Shown in pieces: positions 44,081-53,767 of a DNA stretch of 64,000 nucleotides. Position 1 is the stretch's first letter, and each line of letters opens with the position of its first letter. The notes under the pieces were generated by a model. The model was given only the letters and a program-made list of their open reading frames with translations. It searched no databases and had not been told where the DNA came from. A program made the position numbers and the translations under genes. This DNA is from Bacillota bacterium (GTDB lineage Bacteria > Bacillota > UBA4882 > UBA8346), in assembly GCA_023400055.1 (NCBI GenBank), contig JAEXFN010000049.1:62001-126000 (forward strand), in the 5' to 3' direction.

Positions 44081-45313
44081 ATGAAACTGACTGTCCTGGG
44101 TGGCGCCGGAGAACATGGCCGGGCTTGCTTTCTTCTGGAAGAACGGGGATTAAAGATTCTACTTGATTGCGGTGAAAAGGAAGGGACGAAGGTTGAGCGT
44201 TATCCCGCGTTGACCCGGGAAATCGCTCAACAATTGGACGCGGTTTTCCTCTCGCATATCCACGCCGACCATTACGCCGGACTTCCCTGGCTTTTTAAAT
44301 ACGGTTATCCCCAAAACATCTTGGCTTCACAATTTAGCAATCACTATTTGCCGGAATTGCTCCAACTGCCCTTGGGGGGTAAGGAATTGGCGAATTTTGA
44401 AGCGCACGGTCCCGCGGGATCATGGTTTCGAGCGTTGCCTAATCTCAATCTTTGTTGGGGCAGAAGCGGCCATGCTCCGGGCGCAGTCTGGTTGCTATTG
44501 CAAAGCCCCGCCAAAACTGTCCTTTATACTGGGGATTATACCCCGAATCCGCCGCTTTTACGGCATGATTCTCTCTTGGAAAATGAATTGCTGCTTTCCC
44601 AGCAGATCGATTTAGCGATCATGGATTGTGCTTATACTACGCAAAGTGATACCTGGGAAACGGCTTTCGCGGAGCTGAAAAAAACCCTTGCCACGGTCCT
44701 CGGGCGCAATGGCACGGTGCTGCTACCCGTGCCTCGTTTCGGCAGGGGACAGGAGCTTTTGCTGTTGCTTCAGAAAGCCTTTCCAGATGTCGAACTACTG
44801 ATCGAATCCGAAATTTATCACGGTCTACAGGTATATCTGGAGCACGACGAATTGCTGTCGACTGAAAACAAGGACCGGATTTCTAAAGCCCTGTCAGCCG
44901 GATTAAGGATTGTGGCAAATGATCGCGAACGGGAAAACGCCATTCGCGGCCGGCAGATTATTATAACCCCCGATTCCCGATTAGAGTCGGCGGCCGCCCA
45001 TTTTTATCTTCAACGCTTGGGCGGCGAACCTTTAAACGCCCTAATTATCACCGGGCATATTGATAATGCCTGTTTGCAACGAACGTTATCCCAAACCTCA
45101 GGAAAACGCTTTAATATGCAAATTCTACACCAATGCTATAAAATTCACCAAGGAATCTCCGATATCCGGAATCTCTTGAAGCGATTAAAGCCTGAACATA
45201 CGCTGCTGGTTCATGCCGATAAGCGGGCAACCGATCTGGTCGTTAACCAATTAGTCTCAGAGGGATTTAAACACGTTCACTCCTTGACTGCTAATGACAC
45301 TCTGTCCTTTTGA
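44081..45313 (+). CDS. Metallo-beta-lactamase fold, beta-CASP-like hydrolase
   Basis: Metal-dependent hydrolase resembling RNase J/CPSF-type nucleases. SHIHADHYAGLP holds the HxHxDH metal site, with RSGHAPGA, GDYTPNPP and MDCAYTT following. A central beta-CASP-like insertion (~170-330) and a C-terminal ILHQCYKIHQG and LVHADK region complete it. 410 residues. It begins six bases after the permease, with GAGG inside the permease end, so it belongs to the importer operon. RNA processing is the family default, but the operon suggests a small phosphodiester or a regulatory role instead. Open question. Confidence 0.8.
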   Translation: MKLTVLGGAGEHGRACFLLEERGLKILLDCGEKEGTKVERYPALTREIAQQLDAVFLSHIHADHYAGLPWLFKYGYPQNILASQFSNHYLPELLQLPLGGKELANFEAHGPAGSWFRALPNLNLCWGRSGHAPGAVWLLLQSPAKTVLYTGDYTPNPPLLRHDSLLENELLLSQQIDLAIMDCAYTTQSDTWETAFAELKKTLATVLGRNGTVLLPVPRFGRGQELLLLLQKAFPDVELLIESEIYHGLQVYLEHDELLSTENKDRISKALSAGLRIVANDRERENAIRGRQIIITPDSRLESAAAHFYLQRLGGEPLNALIITGHIDNACLQRTLSQTSGKRFNMQILHQCYKIHQGISDIRNLLKRLKPEHTLLVHADKRATDLVVNQLVSEGFKHVHSLTANDTLSF

Positions 45314-45338
45314 CCATCCCCAAACTAGTAAAAAACTG

Positions 45339-45875
45339 CTAATCGATCTCCATGCCCATCTGAAGGCAATCATAAAACTCACCATCCATGAAGAACTCTC
45401 TGGTGATCGTACCCACCGCCGTAAAGCCGAACTTCTCATATAAACGGATAGCGCGTCGATTGTCGCTGCGCACCTTCAAATTAATCTTACGAATGACTCC
45501 GGTCTCTCTGGCCCAGGTGATCATGCACCGCAGTAACTCACTGCCGATTCCCTTTCCCCAATATTCCTTTAAAACCGTAATGCCAAACTCCCCGGCATGC
45601 CTGGTCCGGGGACGCCACCCGCCAGTAAACTCCAAATGCCCGACCAGTTGCCCATTGAGCAGGGCGCACAGCATCAGCTGATTGTCCGATTTTGAAATGG
45701 CTTCGATCAAGGCAGCCTCTTTGGCCGGAGGTGCTCCATATCCGTCCGGACCGAAGGTTAAATTGTCCGACTCCCTTCCCACTTTATTGAGGTAATCGAC
45801 CACCAGCGCGGCATCGTCTTTATCGGCCGCACGCAGAATCAGCGTTAATCCGCCTTTTAATTGAACCTGTTTCAT
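45339..45875 (-). CDS. GNAT-family N-acetyltransferase
   Basis: Acetyl-CoA-dependent transferase. The CoA-binding motif A is in FGITVLKEYWGKGIGSELLRCMI, followed by the RAIRLYEKFGF motif B typical of RimJ/L and ribosomal or aminoglycoside-like GNATs. 178 residues. GGGAG upstream of ATG. Convergent with the MBL gene, 26 bases apart. The substrate cannot be told. Confidence 0.88.
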   Translation of the reverse strand: MKQVQLKGGLTLILRAADKDDAALVVDYLNKVGRESDNLTFGPDGYGAPPAKEAALIEAISKSDNQLMLCALLNGQLVGHLEFTGGWRPRTRHAGEFGITVLKEYWGKGIGSELLRCMITWARETGVIRKINLKVRSDNRRAIRLYEKFGFTAVGTITREFFMDGEFYDCLQMGMEID

Positions 45876-45946
45876 GGTTTACTCCCTTTTTCCGTTATTC
45901 ATAAGATAGACGTATTTTCGGAACCTATTCCCGTCGGACAGCCAAT

Positions 45947-45980
45947 AAAAAACCTTCCAACCGGGGTTGAAAGGTTTTTT
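45947..45980. terminator. Terminator of guaA (bidirectional)
   Basis: AAAAAACCTT-CCAAC/GTTG-AAAGGTTTTTT stem with A and T tracts on both sides, between guaA and the GNAT gene. Confidence 0.85.
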
Positions 45981-45998
45981 GGCGTATTTGAAGCACTT

Positions 45999-47855
45999 TT
46001 ATTGCCACTCCACCGTCGCCGGAGGTTTGCTGGTTACATCATACAGCACCAAGTCAATCTGGGGGAAGTCGCGTTCGATCTCCGCCACTAATGCTGCAAT
46101 CGTCTCTCTGGGAATATCCTTCCCAATGGCGGCCGGCCTCCCCGTCATGAAATCGTTGGTGATAATCGTGCGGATGGCGACCGAATAACGTTTGCCGATC
46201 CCTACGGGCAGCAATACCGCGAAAACCTGACTGATCGGTTTGACGTTTAGTTTGGATACGACCCGGTAATCCAGCTCCTGCAACAGCTCGACGCTCTCCC
46301 GGTTGATATACAACGGATAACACTTAAGCGGCCCGTCCAAACGTTCCTTGTTCAATATATAGGCCACCCGGTTGATGAAATCAACCTGATTCGGCAAGCC
46401 GGTACCGATCGCGTAAACCTTTTCCCATTCCAGCTGGAGCCCCTTGCCGTAAGCCAGGGCCAGATAACGATGGCTCCGGCAATCTCCCTGGACGCCAACG
46501 GTGCGAATGGGTACCGTCTCGGTCCGGTAAGCGGCATCGAAACCGCCCATCAGCTCGACGACCCTGGCGTGCTGTTCGGGGGTCACCCGGTCGGTGGCAT
46601 GATTGCACATCACCCGTACCGCTAAACCGGGCCCGGGGAATGGCTGCCGGGAAGCAATGCTCTCTTCAATTCCCAACGCCCGCGCCACCTGCCGGACTTC
46701 GTCCTTATGCCAGTCCCAATTGGTCTCGATCACCAACCCTTTTTCACGGGCTTTACGCACGATATCCACATCATTGTGGTGCGTTTTGATCTTATGGGCA
46801 TAACCGCTGACATCCGGATTGCCGCTTTCGATCAGATCCGGCCGGAGCGTGCCCTGGGCCCAGAAAGTCCGGTCAAAGTCCAGTTGGAGACTCTCGGCGG
46901 TCCGGCGGACGATGCGGATGAAAATCTCGCCGATTAAATTCCGTTTCTCCTCCGGGTCAACCAGCTTGGTTAACGGGCCGATGGTTTTGCCATTCACTTC
47001 AATTACGGTATTGAAGAAATCCGCCGCCGCATCGACACGGATTAAATGCTTTAGTCCCTGGGCTTTGAGATTCTCGCAGACGACGTCGCTCTCATTCTTG
47101 CGCATCAGGCCGTGGTCGATATGGATCGCATAGACGTTATCGGGATTCAGGGCCTTCAATAGCAAAGCCGCGCTGACCGCCGAGTCCACCCCGCCGCTGA
47201 CCAGGACTAGCACCTTTTGGTCTTTCACCTTTTCACGAATCTTCTCGATCGCGGTGTTGATCCGGTCCTCCAGGGCGTAAGTTCCATGCAGCCCGCAAAT
47301 TTTCATTAAGAAATTGGTCAGGATCGTCTTGCCGTGAACCGTCAGATCGACTTCCGGATGGAACTGCACGCCATAGATTTTGAGTCCGGGGTGATAGATT
47401 GCAGCGGTTACGTTTCCGGAACGGGCGGCGATCTGAAATCCGGGGGCCAACTCCGCCACGGTATCGCCATGGCTCATTAATACCGTTTGCCGGGAATCCA
47501 AGCCATCAAACAACGGGCAGCCGGGATCGATCTCAATCTCGGTCTCGCCATACTCGGTCCGTAGTCCCGGAACGACTTTCCCCTTAAAATGCTGATTAAT
47601 CAGTTGCATCCCATAGCAGATCCCCAAGACCGGAATGCCCAGATCCAAGAGAGCCGGATCGTAATGCAGCGCTTGTTCATTCCAAACGCTGGCCGGACCT
47701 CCGGAAAGAATAATCCCCTGATAATCCCGCAATTTCTCCGGGGAAACCCCGACCGGGAAAATTTCCGACTGGACCAGGATCTCCCGGACCTTCCTGTCGA
47801 TTACCTTGGTATACTGTCCCCCGCAATCGAGGATCGCCACTTTTTCCGTCTTCAC
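45999..47855 (-). CDS. guaA: GMP synthase with eukaryote-type extra dimerisation subdomain
   Basis: Glutamine-hydrolysing conversion of XMP to GMP. The class I amidotransferase has nucleophile C80 in GICYGMQ and HPEVD. The ATP pyrophosphatase has SGGVDSAVSA near 220. At 618 residues it is about 100 longer than ordinary bacterial GuaA (~515). The extra length lies after RQPFPGPGLAVRV: TVGVQGDCRSHRYLAL, DWE-like WEKVYAIGTGLPNQVDFINRVAYIL and AIRTIITNDFMTGRPA resemble the human enzyme's D1 region. It ends SKPPATVEWQ. GTG start with GAGGTG upstream. Own transcription unit. Confidence 0.93.
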   Translation of the reverse strand: MKTEKVAILDCGGQYTKVIDRKVREILVQSEIFPVGVSPEKLRDYQGIILSGGPASVWNEQALHYDPALLDLGIPVLGICYGMQLINQHFKGKVVPGLRTEYGETEIEIDPGCPLFDGLDSRQTVLMSHGDTVAELAPGFQIAARSGNVTAAIYHPGLKIYGVQFHPEVDLTVHGKTILTNFLMKICGLHGTYALEDRINTAIEKIREKVKDQKVLVLVSGGVDSAVSAALLLKALNPDNVYAIHIDHGLMRKNESDVVCENLKAQGLKHLIRVDAAADFFNTVIEVNGKTIGPLTKLVDPEEKRNLIGEIFIRIVRRTAESLQLDFDRTFWAQGTLRPDLIESGNPDVSGYAHKIKTHHNDVDIVRKAREKGLVIETNWDWHKDEVRQVARALGIEESIASRQPFPGPGLAVRVMCNHATDRVTPEQHARVVELMGGFDAAYRTETVPIRTVGVQGDCRSHRYLALAYGKGLQLEWEKVYAIGTGLPNQVDFINRVAYILNKERLDGPLKCYPLYINRESVELLQELDYRVVSKLNVKPISQVFAVLLPVGIGKRYSVAIRTIITNDFMTGRPAAIGKDIPRETIAALVAEIERDFPQIDLVLYDVTSKPPATVEWQ

Positions 47856-47897
47856 TCGAACACCTCATCGTAGAGAATAATTTAGGTTAAATAGGAT

Positions 47898-49571
47898 TTA
47901 AAATAAGCCGCGAATCCGGCCGTCATCGTCCAGATCGATCTGCGCCGCCGCCGGGACTTTCGGCAAACCCGGCATGGTCAGGATCGTTCCGGCGATCGCC
48001 ACCACAAACCCGGCTCCCGCCATCACCCGCACCTCGCGGACGGTCAGCTTCCAACCGGTGGGCGCGCCTTTTAAGGACGGATCATCCGAGAAGGACATCT
48101 GGGTCTTGGCGATGCAAACCGGCAGCTTCCCGTAACCCAGCTGTTCCAGCCGTTTTAGCTCCTGTTGAGCCTGGTTGGTATAGGTTACGCCGGCCGCGCC
48201 GTAAACCCGGGTGGCCACCGCCGCGATCTTCGCTGCCAACGGCTGGTCCAGATCGTAAACGGGTTTGAACCCGGCGGCCGATTCTGACAATGAATCCAAT
48301 ACCGCCCGGGCAAGCTCGACCCCGCCCGGTCCCCCTTTGACGACCACTTCCGAAACGGCACAACGGGCGCCGAGGCTCTGGCATTTTTGCGCTAAAAAAT
48401 CCAGCTCGGCCTGGGTGTCGCTGGGGAAACGGTTGAGCGCCACCACCACCGGCAATTGATAAAGCTCGTGCAAATTGCGGTAATGCCGTTCCAGGTTGGC
48501 AAAACCTTTCGCCAAGGCGGCCAGATTCTCCTGGGATAAGTCCTCCTTGGCGACGCCGCCGTGAAACTTCAACGCGCGCACCGAAGCCACCAAAACCACG
48601 GTATCCGGTTTCACCCCGGCTACCCGGGAGACAATATCGAAGAACTTTTCCGCCCCCAGATCGGAAGCAAAACCGCCCTCCGTGATCACGTAGTCGGATA
48701 GTTTCAGAGCCATTCGGGTCGCAATAATCGAGTTGTTGCCGTGGGCAATGTTGGCAAACGGTCCGCCATGCACCAAAGCCGGCTGGCCTTCCATCGTTTG
48801 GACCAGGTTAGGCTTGATGGCCTCCTTCAGCAGGGCGGCCATGGCTCCGGTGGCCTTCAAGTCCCGGGCATAAACCGGCTGGTTGCTATAGGAATAGGCC
48901 ACTAAGATTCGGCCCAGGCGCTCCTTCAAATCGGGAATTCCGGTCGTCAGGCAAAGGATCGCCATGATCTCCGAGGCCACGCTGATATCGAATCCGGTCT
49001 CACGGGCCACGCCGTCCGACTTGCCGCCCAACCCCGCCACAATGCCGCGGAGTTGGCGGTCCGAAATGTCCATCACCCGCCGCCAAATCACCCGTTTGGG
49101 ATCGATCCCCAGGGCGTTTCCCTGGTAAATGTGGTTATCGATCAGCGCCGCCAGCAGATTGTGCGCGGCGGTAACCGCGTGAATATCGCCTGTAAAATGA
49201 AGATTAATCTCCTCCATGGGTAAAATCTGCGCATAACCGCCCCCGGTGGCGCCGCCCTTCACTCCGAATACCGGGCCGAGCGAAGGCTCCCGTAAACAGA
49301 GTAAAACCGGCTGTTTAATCTGGCCGAAAGCTTGGGCCAGACCGATGGCCGTGGTGGTTTTACCCTCACCGGCAGGCGTGGGGGTGATCGCCGTGACATA
49401 GATCAGTTTGCCATTGGGTCTTCCCTGAATATGTTGGAACAGATCCAAACTGATCTTGGCTTTATACTTTCCATACGGCTCAAGATAGTCAGGGGCAATC
49501 CCAGCTTGATCGGCTATCGTTTGAATTGGCTTGAGCGCACAGGCCTGTGCGATTTCAATATCCGGTAACAT
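47898..49571 (-). CDS. fhs: Formate-tetrahydrofolate ligase
   Basis: Makes 10-formyltetrahydrofolate from formate, ATP and THF; feeds one-carbon and acetyl-CoA pathways. The P-loop TPAGEGKTTTAIGL is near residues 62-75, with EPSLGPVFGVKGGATGGG, HGGPFANIAHGNNS and ARALKFHGG-type motifs downstream. I start at the ATG 49571 (GGAGG six to seven bases upstream), 557 residues, the usual length. It is alone, with array E upstream. Presence fits but does not prove acetogenic metabolism. Confidence 0.96.
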   Translation of the reverse strand: MLPDIEIAQACALKPIQTIADQAGIAPDYLEPYGKYKAKISLDLFQHIQGRPNGKLIYVTAITPTPAGEGKTTTAIGLAQAFGQIKQPVLLCLREPSLGPVFGVKGGATGGGYAQILPMEEINLHFTGDIHAVTAAHNLLAALIDNHIYQGNALGIDPKRVIWRRVMDISDRQLRGIVAGLGGKSDGVARETGFDISVASEIMAILCLTTGIPDLKERLGRILVAYSYSNQPVYARDLKATGAMAALLKEAIKPNLVQTMEGQPALVHGGPFANIAHGNNSIIATRMALKLSDYVITEGGFASDLGAEKFFDIVSRVAGVKPDTVVLVASVRALKFHGGVAKEDLSQENLAALAKGFANLERHYRNLHELYQLPVVVALNRFPSDTQAELDFLAQKCQSLGARCAVSEVVVKGGPGGVELARAVLDSLSESAAGFKPVYDLDQPLAAKIAAVATRVYGAAGVTYTNQAQQELKRLEQLGYGKLPVCIAKTQMSFSDDPSLKGAPTGWKLTVREVRVMAGAGFVVAIAGTILTMPGLPKVPAAAQIDLDDDGRIRGLF

Positions 49572-49773
49572 GATATCCTCCATGGGGGGATTGAATTTTC
49601 TCTCATTATACCAGATTTGAATTGGCAAATCCATGTTTCATCCCAAGTTGCCGTCGGGAAATTGCAGTTTCCGATAAACTTTTGCCGCCGGAGCTCGTTC
49701 ATAATTACTGCTCAAATCCTTGGGAAGATCAGCTGCCAAAAATTAAATGCGATTTAAAAAACGAGCTCCTTTA

Positions 49774-50004
49774 GTAACTGTATATGCATGTGCGGTAACC
49801 AAATGAGCATTTTCAGTTACTGAGTAAACAGTTTTAGTTACTGAGATAGCATGTACAGTAACTGTACGAACTGATCCAGTAACTAAACGAACATATTCAG
49901 TAACTGAATAAGCATCCTCAGTAACTGTACGAGAATTTTCAGTAACTGAATGAACATCCGCAATAACTCAATGAACATTTTTAATGACGCGGGTGCGATC
50001 TGCG
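49774..50004. repeat. 21-bp periodic array E
   Basis: Eleven units with GTAACT-type heads at 49774, 49795, 49816, 49837, 49858, 49879, 49900, 49921, 49942, 49963 and 49984, all exactly 21 apart. A strong unit reads GTAACTGAATAAGCATCCTC. Stop codons recur in all copies, so it cannot code on this strand in that frame. It lies ~200 bases upstream of fhs. Confidence 0.92.
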
Positions 50005-50026
50005 GCGGCCGGCATCCGTTTTCAGC

Positions 50027-50053
50027 CAAACAAAAAGGCCTGAAATTCAGGCC
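50027..50053 (-). terminator. Terminator of murA
   Basis: GGCCTGAA/TTCAGGCC stem at 50037-50053, then TTTTTGTTT on the minus strand. Confidence 0.88.
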
Positions 50054-50074
50054 ATGTTCTTCACCGAAGATGAT

Positions 50075-51373
50075 TTAGATCCGTTTGATTTCCGCGCCGA
50101 GATTCACCAGTTTGGACTCGATTTTTTCGTAACCGCGGTCCAGGAACTGTAAACCTTCCAGGACCGTCCGGCCTTCGGCGGCCAATCCCGCCACCACCAA
50201 AGAGGCACCCGCCCGTAAATCGGGCGCATAAACCGAAGCGCCGCTGAGTTTGGGAACCCCTTTCACGATTGCGCTGCGGCTTTCCACCCGAATCAAGGCA
50301 CCCATCCGGATCAACTCATCGACATATCGGAACCGGCTGTTAAAGACATTCTCCGTAATGACGCTGGTCCCCTCGGCCAGCGATAAAAGGGCGGTCATCT
50401 GCGGCTGCAGATCGGTGGGAAAACCGGGATGCGGCAGCACCGTGACATCGACCGCCCGGAATTTCCCGCGCGAACTGACCCGGATCTCCTCTTCCCGGAT
50501 CTCGACCTCGGCTCCGGTCTCCCGCAATTTCGACGCCAGCGCCTCCACGTGTTCCGGAATGACCTCCTCGATGGTCACGTCCCCGCCCGTTATGGCCGCG
50601 GCAATCATAAAGGTGCCGGCCTCGATCCGATCCGGAATGACCATATAATCGATAAACCGGTCATTTAATTGGGTGACTCCTTCAATGCGGATGGTATCGG
50701 TCCCCGCGCCGCGGATCCGGGCTCCCAAACGATTATAAAAATTTTGCTCCTCAATAATCTCGGGCTCTTTGGCGGCATTGCGGATCACCGTGATCCCCTC
50801 GGCCAATATCGCGGCCGCCATAATATTCTCCGTCGCCCCGACGCTCGGAAAATCCAAATGGATCTCGGTGCCCTTCAACTTCTTGGCCTGCACGAAAACG
50901 TAGCCGTGCTCCTCAATGACTTCAGCGCCCAACGCTTGGAATCCCTTTAAATGGAGATCGATCGGCCGCTGCCCGATCACACAACCGCCGGGCTGAAAAA
51001 GCTTTACCCGGCCAACCCGCGTCAAGAGAGGGCCCATCACTTGCACCGAGGCCCGCATCTCCCGGACATACTCATCGGGGGCAGCATAACCGAGACCGTG
51101 TGTCGGAGTGATCATCAATGAACTCTCATCTTCCCAGGCCACTTCGGCGCCCAAACCTTTCAGAACACCGATCATCGTTTCGACGTCGCTGATTCGGGGA
51201 ACATTACGTATTAAGCAGCGGTTATTCGCCAAAAGTGACGCGACCATCAACTTGAGTACCGCATTTTTGGCTCCGCTGATTTTTACCTGACCTTGCAGTT
51301 TCCGGCCGCCAATGATCTCCAAATGGTCGACGGTGTTCGTTTCGGCCTGTACCAAAGATCGAGCGTTATTCAT
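50075..51373 (-). CDS. murA: UDP-N-acetylglucosamine 1-carboxyvinyltransferase
   Basis: First committed step of peptidoglycan synthesis. Two EPSP-synthase-like halves; the catalytic Cys is C131 in PGGCVIGQRPIDLH, so the enzyme should be fosfomycin-sensitive. GAKNAVLKLMVASLL near residue 34. Start with AGGAGG 10 bases upstream. 432 residues. It lies 294 bases after ftsW with its own terminator; the spacer holds no gene. Whether it is read from the dcw promoter is unclear. Confidence 0.96.
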   Translation of the reverse strand: MNNARSLVQAETNTVDHLEIIGGRKLQGQVKISGAKNAVLKLMVASLLANNRCLIRNVPRISDVETMIGVLKGLGAEVAWEDESSLMITPTHGLGYAAPDEYVREMRASVQVMGPLLTRVGRVKLFQPGGCVIGQRPIDLHLKGFQALGAEVIEEHGYVFVQAKKLKGTEIHLDFPSVGATENIMAAAILAEGITVIRNAAKEPEIIEEQNFYNRLGARIRGAGTDTIRIEGVTQLNDRFIDYMVIPDRIEAGTFMIAAAITGGDVTIEEVIPEHVEALASKLRETGAEVEIREEEIRVSSRGKFRAVDVTVLPHPGFPTDLQPQMTALLSLAEGTSVITENVFNSRFRYVDELIRMGALIRVESRSAIVKGVPKLSGASVYAPDLRAGASLVVAGLAAEGRTVLEGLQFLDRGYEKIESKLVNLGAEIKRI

Positions 51374-51667
51374 CTATAAACTGCCTCCTACACACGCTTC
51401 CAAGAACTATTGAGCAGTGCTATCATATTCAATCATTTTCAAACTTGTGACATTAGCGCAAATGACTTGTCCAGCGAAATCCAAGCAACAAAGTTTCTTC
51501 TTAAAAAAATGCGATGAACAGATTTTTCTTATCATACCAGCTAATCAACTAAAAACTCCATATTCAAAAGGATTCACCAAGAAACGCCGATTTCCTCGTA
51601 GAGATCATTGTTTTTTTTGAATAATATTTCCGGCCGGATGCGTTGGCGTTCAATGGAGAATATCCGT

Positions 51668-52759
51668 CTATTCCGCATATTTAGAGATATTCAAGAGAAT
51701 CCCGATACTAAAAAGACTAATTACCAGCGAGGAACCACCCGAACTAAGAAAAGGCAGGGTGATTCCGGTAACCGGAATGGATGAAGTAACCACGCCAATA
51801 TTCAGTACCGCTTGGAAAATCAGATACGAAGTGATGCCGGCCGCCAATAACTTGGCGAACGGGTCTTTTACCGCAATCGCAATTTTATAGCCGCGCCACG
51901 CCAATAAGAAGAAGAGCGTGATCACCGTGACGGTCCCCAATAGACCGAGTTCTTCGCCGAGAATCGAAAAAATGTAATCGGTATGCGCCTCAGGCAAGTA
52001 ATCAAATTTTTGACGACCCATCCCCAGCCCGAGTCCAAACGGTCCGCCCGACCCCAACGCGTATAGGGATTGAATAATCTGCCAGCCGTCGCCCTGCGGA
52101 TCTTGCCATGGATTCATGAAAGCGACCAGGCGTTGTGCCCGATACGGCTCGATGATCACCAACATTGTGGCGAGGCCCACTCCGATGGAACCTAAAATCG
52201 CCATATGGCTGATTCTCGCTCCGCTGACAAAGAGCATCATCATGAAAGTCGCGAAAATAACCATCGCCGTTCCTAGATCCGGTTCGATCAAGATCAGCAA
52301 ACACACCAACCCGACTAAAAGCAAAGGAATGATGACCCCAAACCAAAAGCTGGTAACTCCTTTTTTCAGCTCCGACATGTAGTGGGCCAATAAAATAATC
52401 ACCGATAATTTTGCCAATTCCGAAGGCTGAAATACGAAAAAGCCCAAAGTAATCCAACGTTTCGAACCCTTAATGGCCGGCGCGATGAATAAAACCAAAA
52501 CCAGAAAGAATAACGAGACCAAAAAGACCGGAACTGTGATCTTTTTCAGGTTACGATGGGGAAACTTCATCATAAACAACATCAGAACGACACCCACGAC
52601 CGCGAATAACAGCTGACGGAAGCCAAACAGGAAAGCGGTCTTGCCATGGGTGATATTAAGCGATTCCGGAGCGCTGGCGCTGGAAACGATGATCAGGCCG
52701 ATGGCCAGTAAAGCCATGGTAACCAAAAAAAGAAATAAATCCGGAGGATTACGCTTCAT
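51668..52759 (-). CDS. ftsW: SEDS-family peptidoglycan glycosyltransferase FtsW/SpoVE
   Basis: Polytopic glycan polymerase that works with the class B PBP encoded in the same cluster. About ten helices; family motifs FQPSELAKLSVIILLAHYMS, EPDLGTAMVIFATFMMMLF, GLGLGMGRQKFDYLPEAHTDYIFSILGEELG and the C-terminal TGITLPFLSSGGSSL. 363 residues. The start has GGAGG. In dcw position, but directly after mraY with murD missing. SpoVE is indistinguishable from FtsW by this reading. Confidence 0.92.
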   Translation of the reverse strand: MKRNPPDLFLFLVTMALLAIGLIIVSSASAPESLNITHGKTAFLFGFRQLLFAVVGVVLMLFMMKFPHRNLKKITVPVFLVSLFFLVLVLFIAPAIKGSKRWITLGFFVFQPSELAKLSVIILLAHYMSELKKGVTSFWFGVIIPLLLVGLVCLLILIEPDLGTAMVIFATFMMMLFVSGARISHMAILGSIGVGLATMLVIIEPYRAQRLVAFMNPWQDPQGDGWQIIQSLYALGSGGPFGLGLGMGRQKFDYLPEAHTDYIFSILGEELGLLGTVTVITLFFLLAWRGYKIAIAVKDPFAKLLAAGITSYLIFQAVLNIGVVTSSIPVTGITLPFLSSGGSSLVISLFSIGILLNISKYAE

Positions 52760-52783
52760 CTAAAAACCAACCTCCATAATGAT

Positions 52784-53767
52784 TTACTTCACCAGATATC
52801 CCAAGATGCCCACGATGCCCAGAACCACTCCGACCATCCAGAAACGGATCATGATCTTCGGTTCCAGCATTCCGCCGAGCTCAAAGTGGTGATGGAGCGG
52901 ACTCATTCTGAAAACGCGCTTGCCGGAGGTTTTAAAAGAGATGACCTGAATGACAACGGATAACGTCTCAGAAACAAAAATTCCTCCGATAATCAGGAAA
53001 AAAAGACTTAATTGGCTAAAAAGGGCAATTCCAGCCAAAGCGGCGCCCAGTGCCAACGATCCGGTGTCGCCCATGAAAACTTGGGCCGGCGGACCGTTGA
53101 ACCAAATAAATCCGAAGCAGGCACTGGCCAGAATAACGGACAATGCTCCCAGGCTGGGGTGGCCTTGAAGAAAAGCCAAGGCGCCAAAAGCCAACGCCGC
53201 AAAGGCGGTGGTTCCGGAGGCCAAGCCGTCCAAGCCGTCCGTCAGATTGACGGCATTGGAAATCGCCACAATTACAAAAACCGTATAGACAAAAAAAAGC
53301 GGATTACCGAACCCGAAATTGGGAAAGGTTAAGCTTAAATTGGTAAACGGTACCAACTGGGCGTTGGGGAAGCCGCCTTGCACCATGAATGCTGCGACGA
53401 AACCCGCCAGTACGATCTGGGCGAACAATTTCTGTCTGGCTTTCAACCCCAAAGAACGTTTGGCGACCACGATAATCAGATCGTCCACCAGACCGATTAG
53501 CCCGAAACTGATGGTCAAAAAGAGCACCCAGCGAACCTCGGGAGTGAAAATATCCGCCGCCGCCAAACCGGCGATGAGGGAGACCATGATCAGAATTCCG
53601 CCCATGGTGGGGGTCCCCGCTTTTTTCAGATGGCTTTGCGGACCATCATTACGAATGCTCTGACCAAACTTTAAGCGGTGTAAGATTTGGATAGTCAGCG
53701 GACCCAGACTTAAGCTGACGGCAAAAGTAATGAGCACCGCCAATAGCAGTTTTATCAAACCGGCCAC
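52784..53767 (-). CDS. mraY: Phospho-N-acetylmuramoyl-pentapeptide transferase
   Basis: Forms lipid I from UDP-MurNAc-pentapeptide and undecaprenyl phosphate. Ten membrane helices; GTPTMGGILIM, NLTDGLDGLASG, GDTGSLALG and MSPLHHHFELGG with the catalytic aspartates and HHH. GTG start overlapping the murF stop by one base, with GGAGG upstream. 327 residues. Confidence 0.96.
   Translation of the reverse strand: MAGLIKLLLAVLITFAVSLSLGPLTIQILHRLKFGQSIRNDGPQSHLKKAGTPTMGGILIMVSLIAGLAAADIFTPEVRWVLFLTISFGLIGLVDDLIIVVAKRSLGLKARQKLFAQIVLAGFVAAFMVQGGFPNAQLVPFTNLSLTFPNFGFGNPLFFVYTVFVIVAISNAVNLTDGLDGLASGTTAFAALAFGALAFLQGHPSLGALSVILASACFGFIWFNGPPAQVFMGDTGSLALGAALAGIALFSQLSLFFLIIGGIFVSETLSVVIQVISFKTSGKRVFRMSPLHHHFELGGMLEPKIMIRFWMVGVVLGIVGILGYLVK

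Noticed and set aside
49774..50004. CRISPR array
   Set aside because: The units are contiguous and degenerate with no constant repeat alternating with unique spacers, and no cas genes are present.
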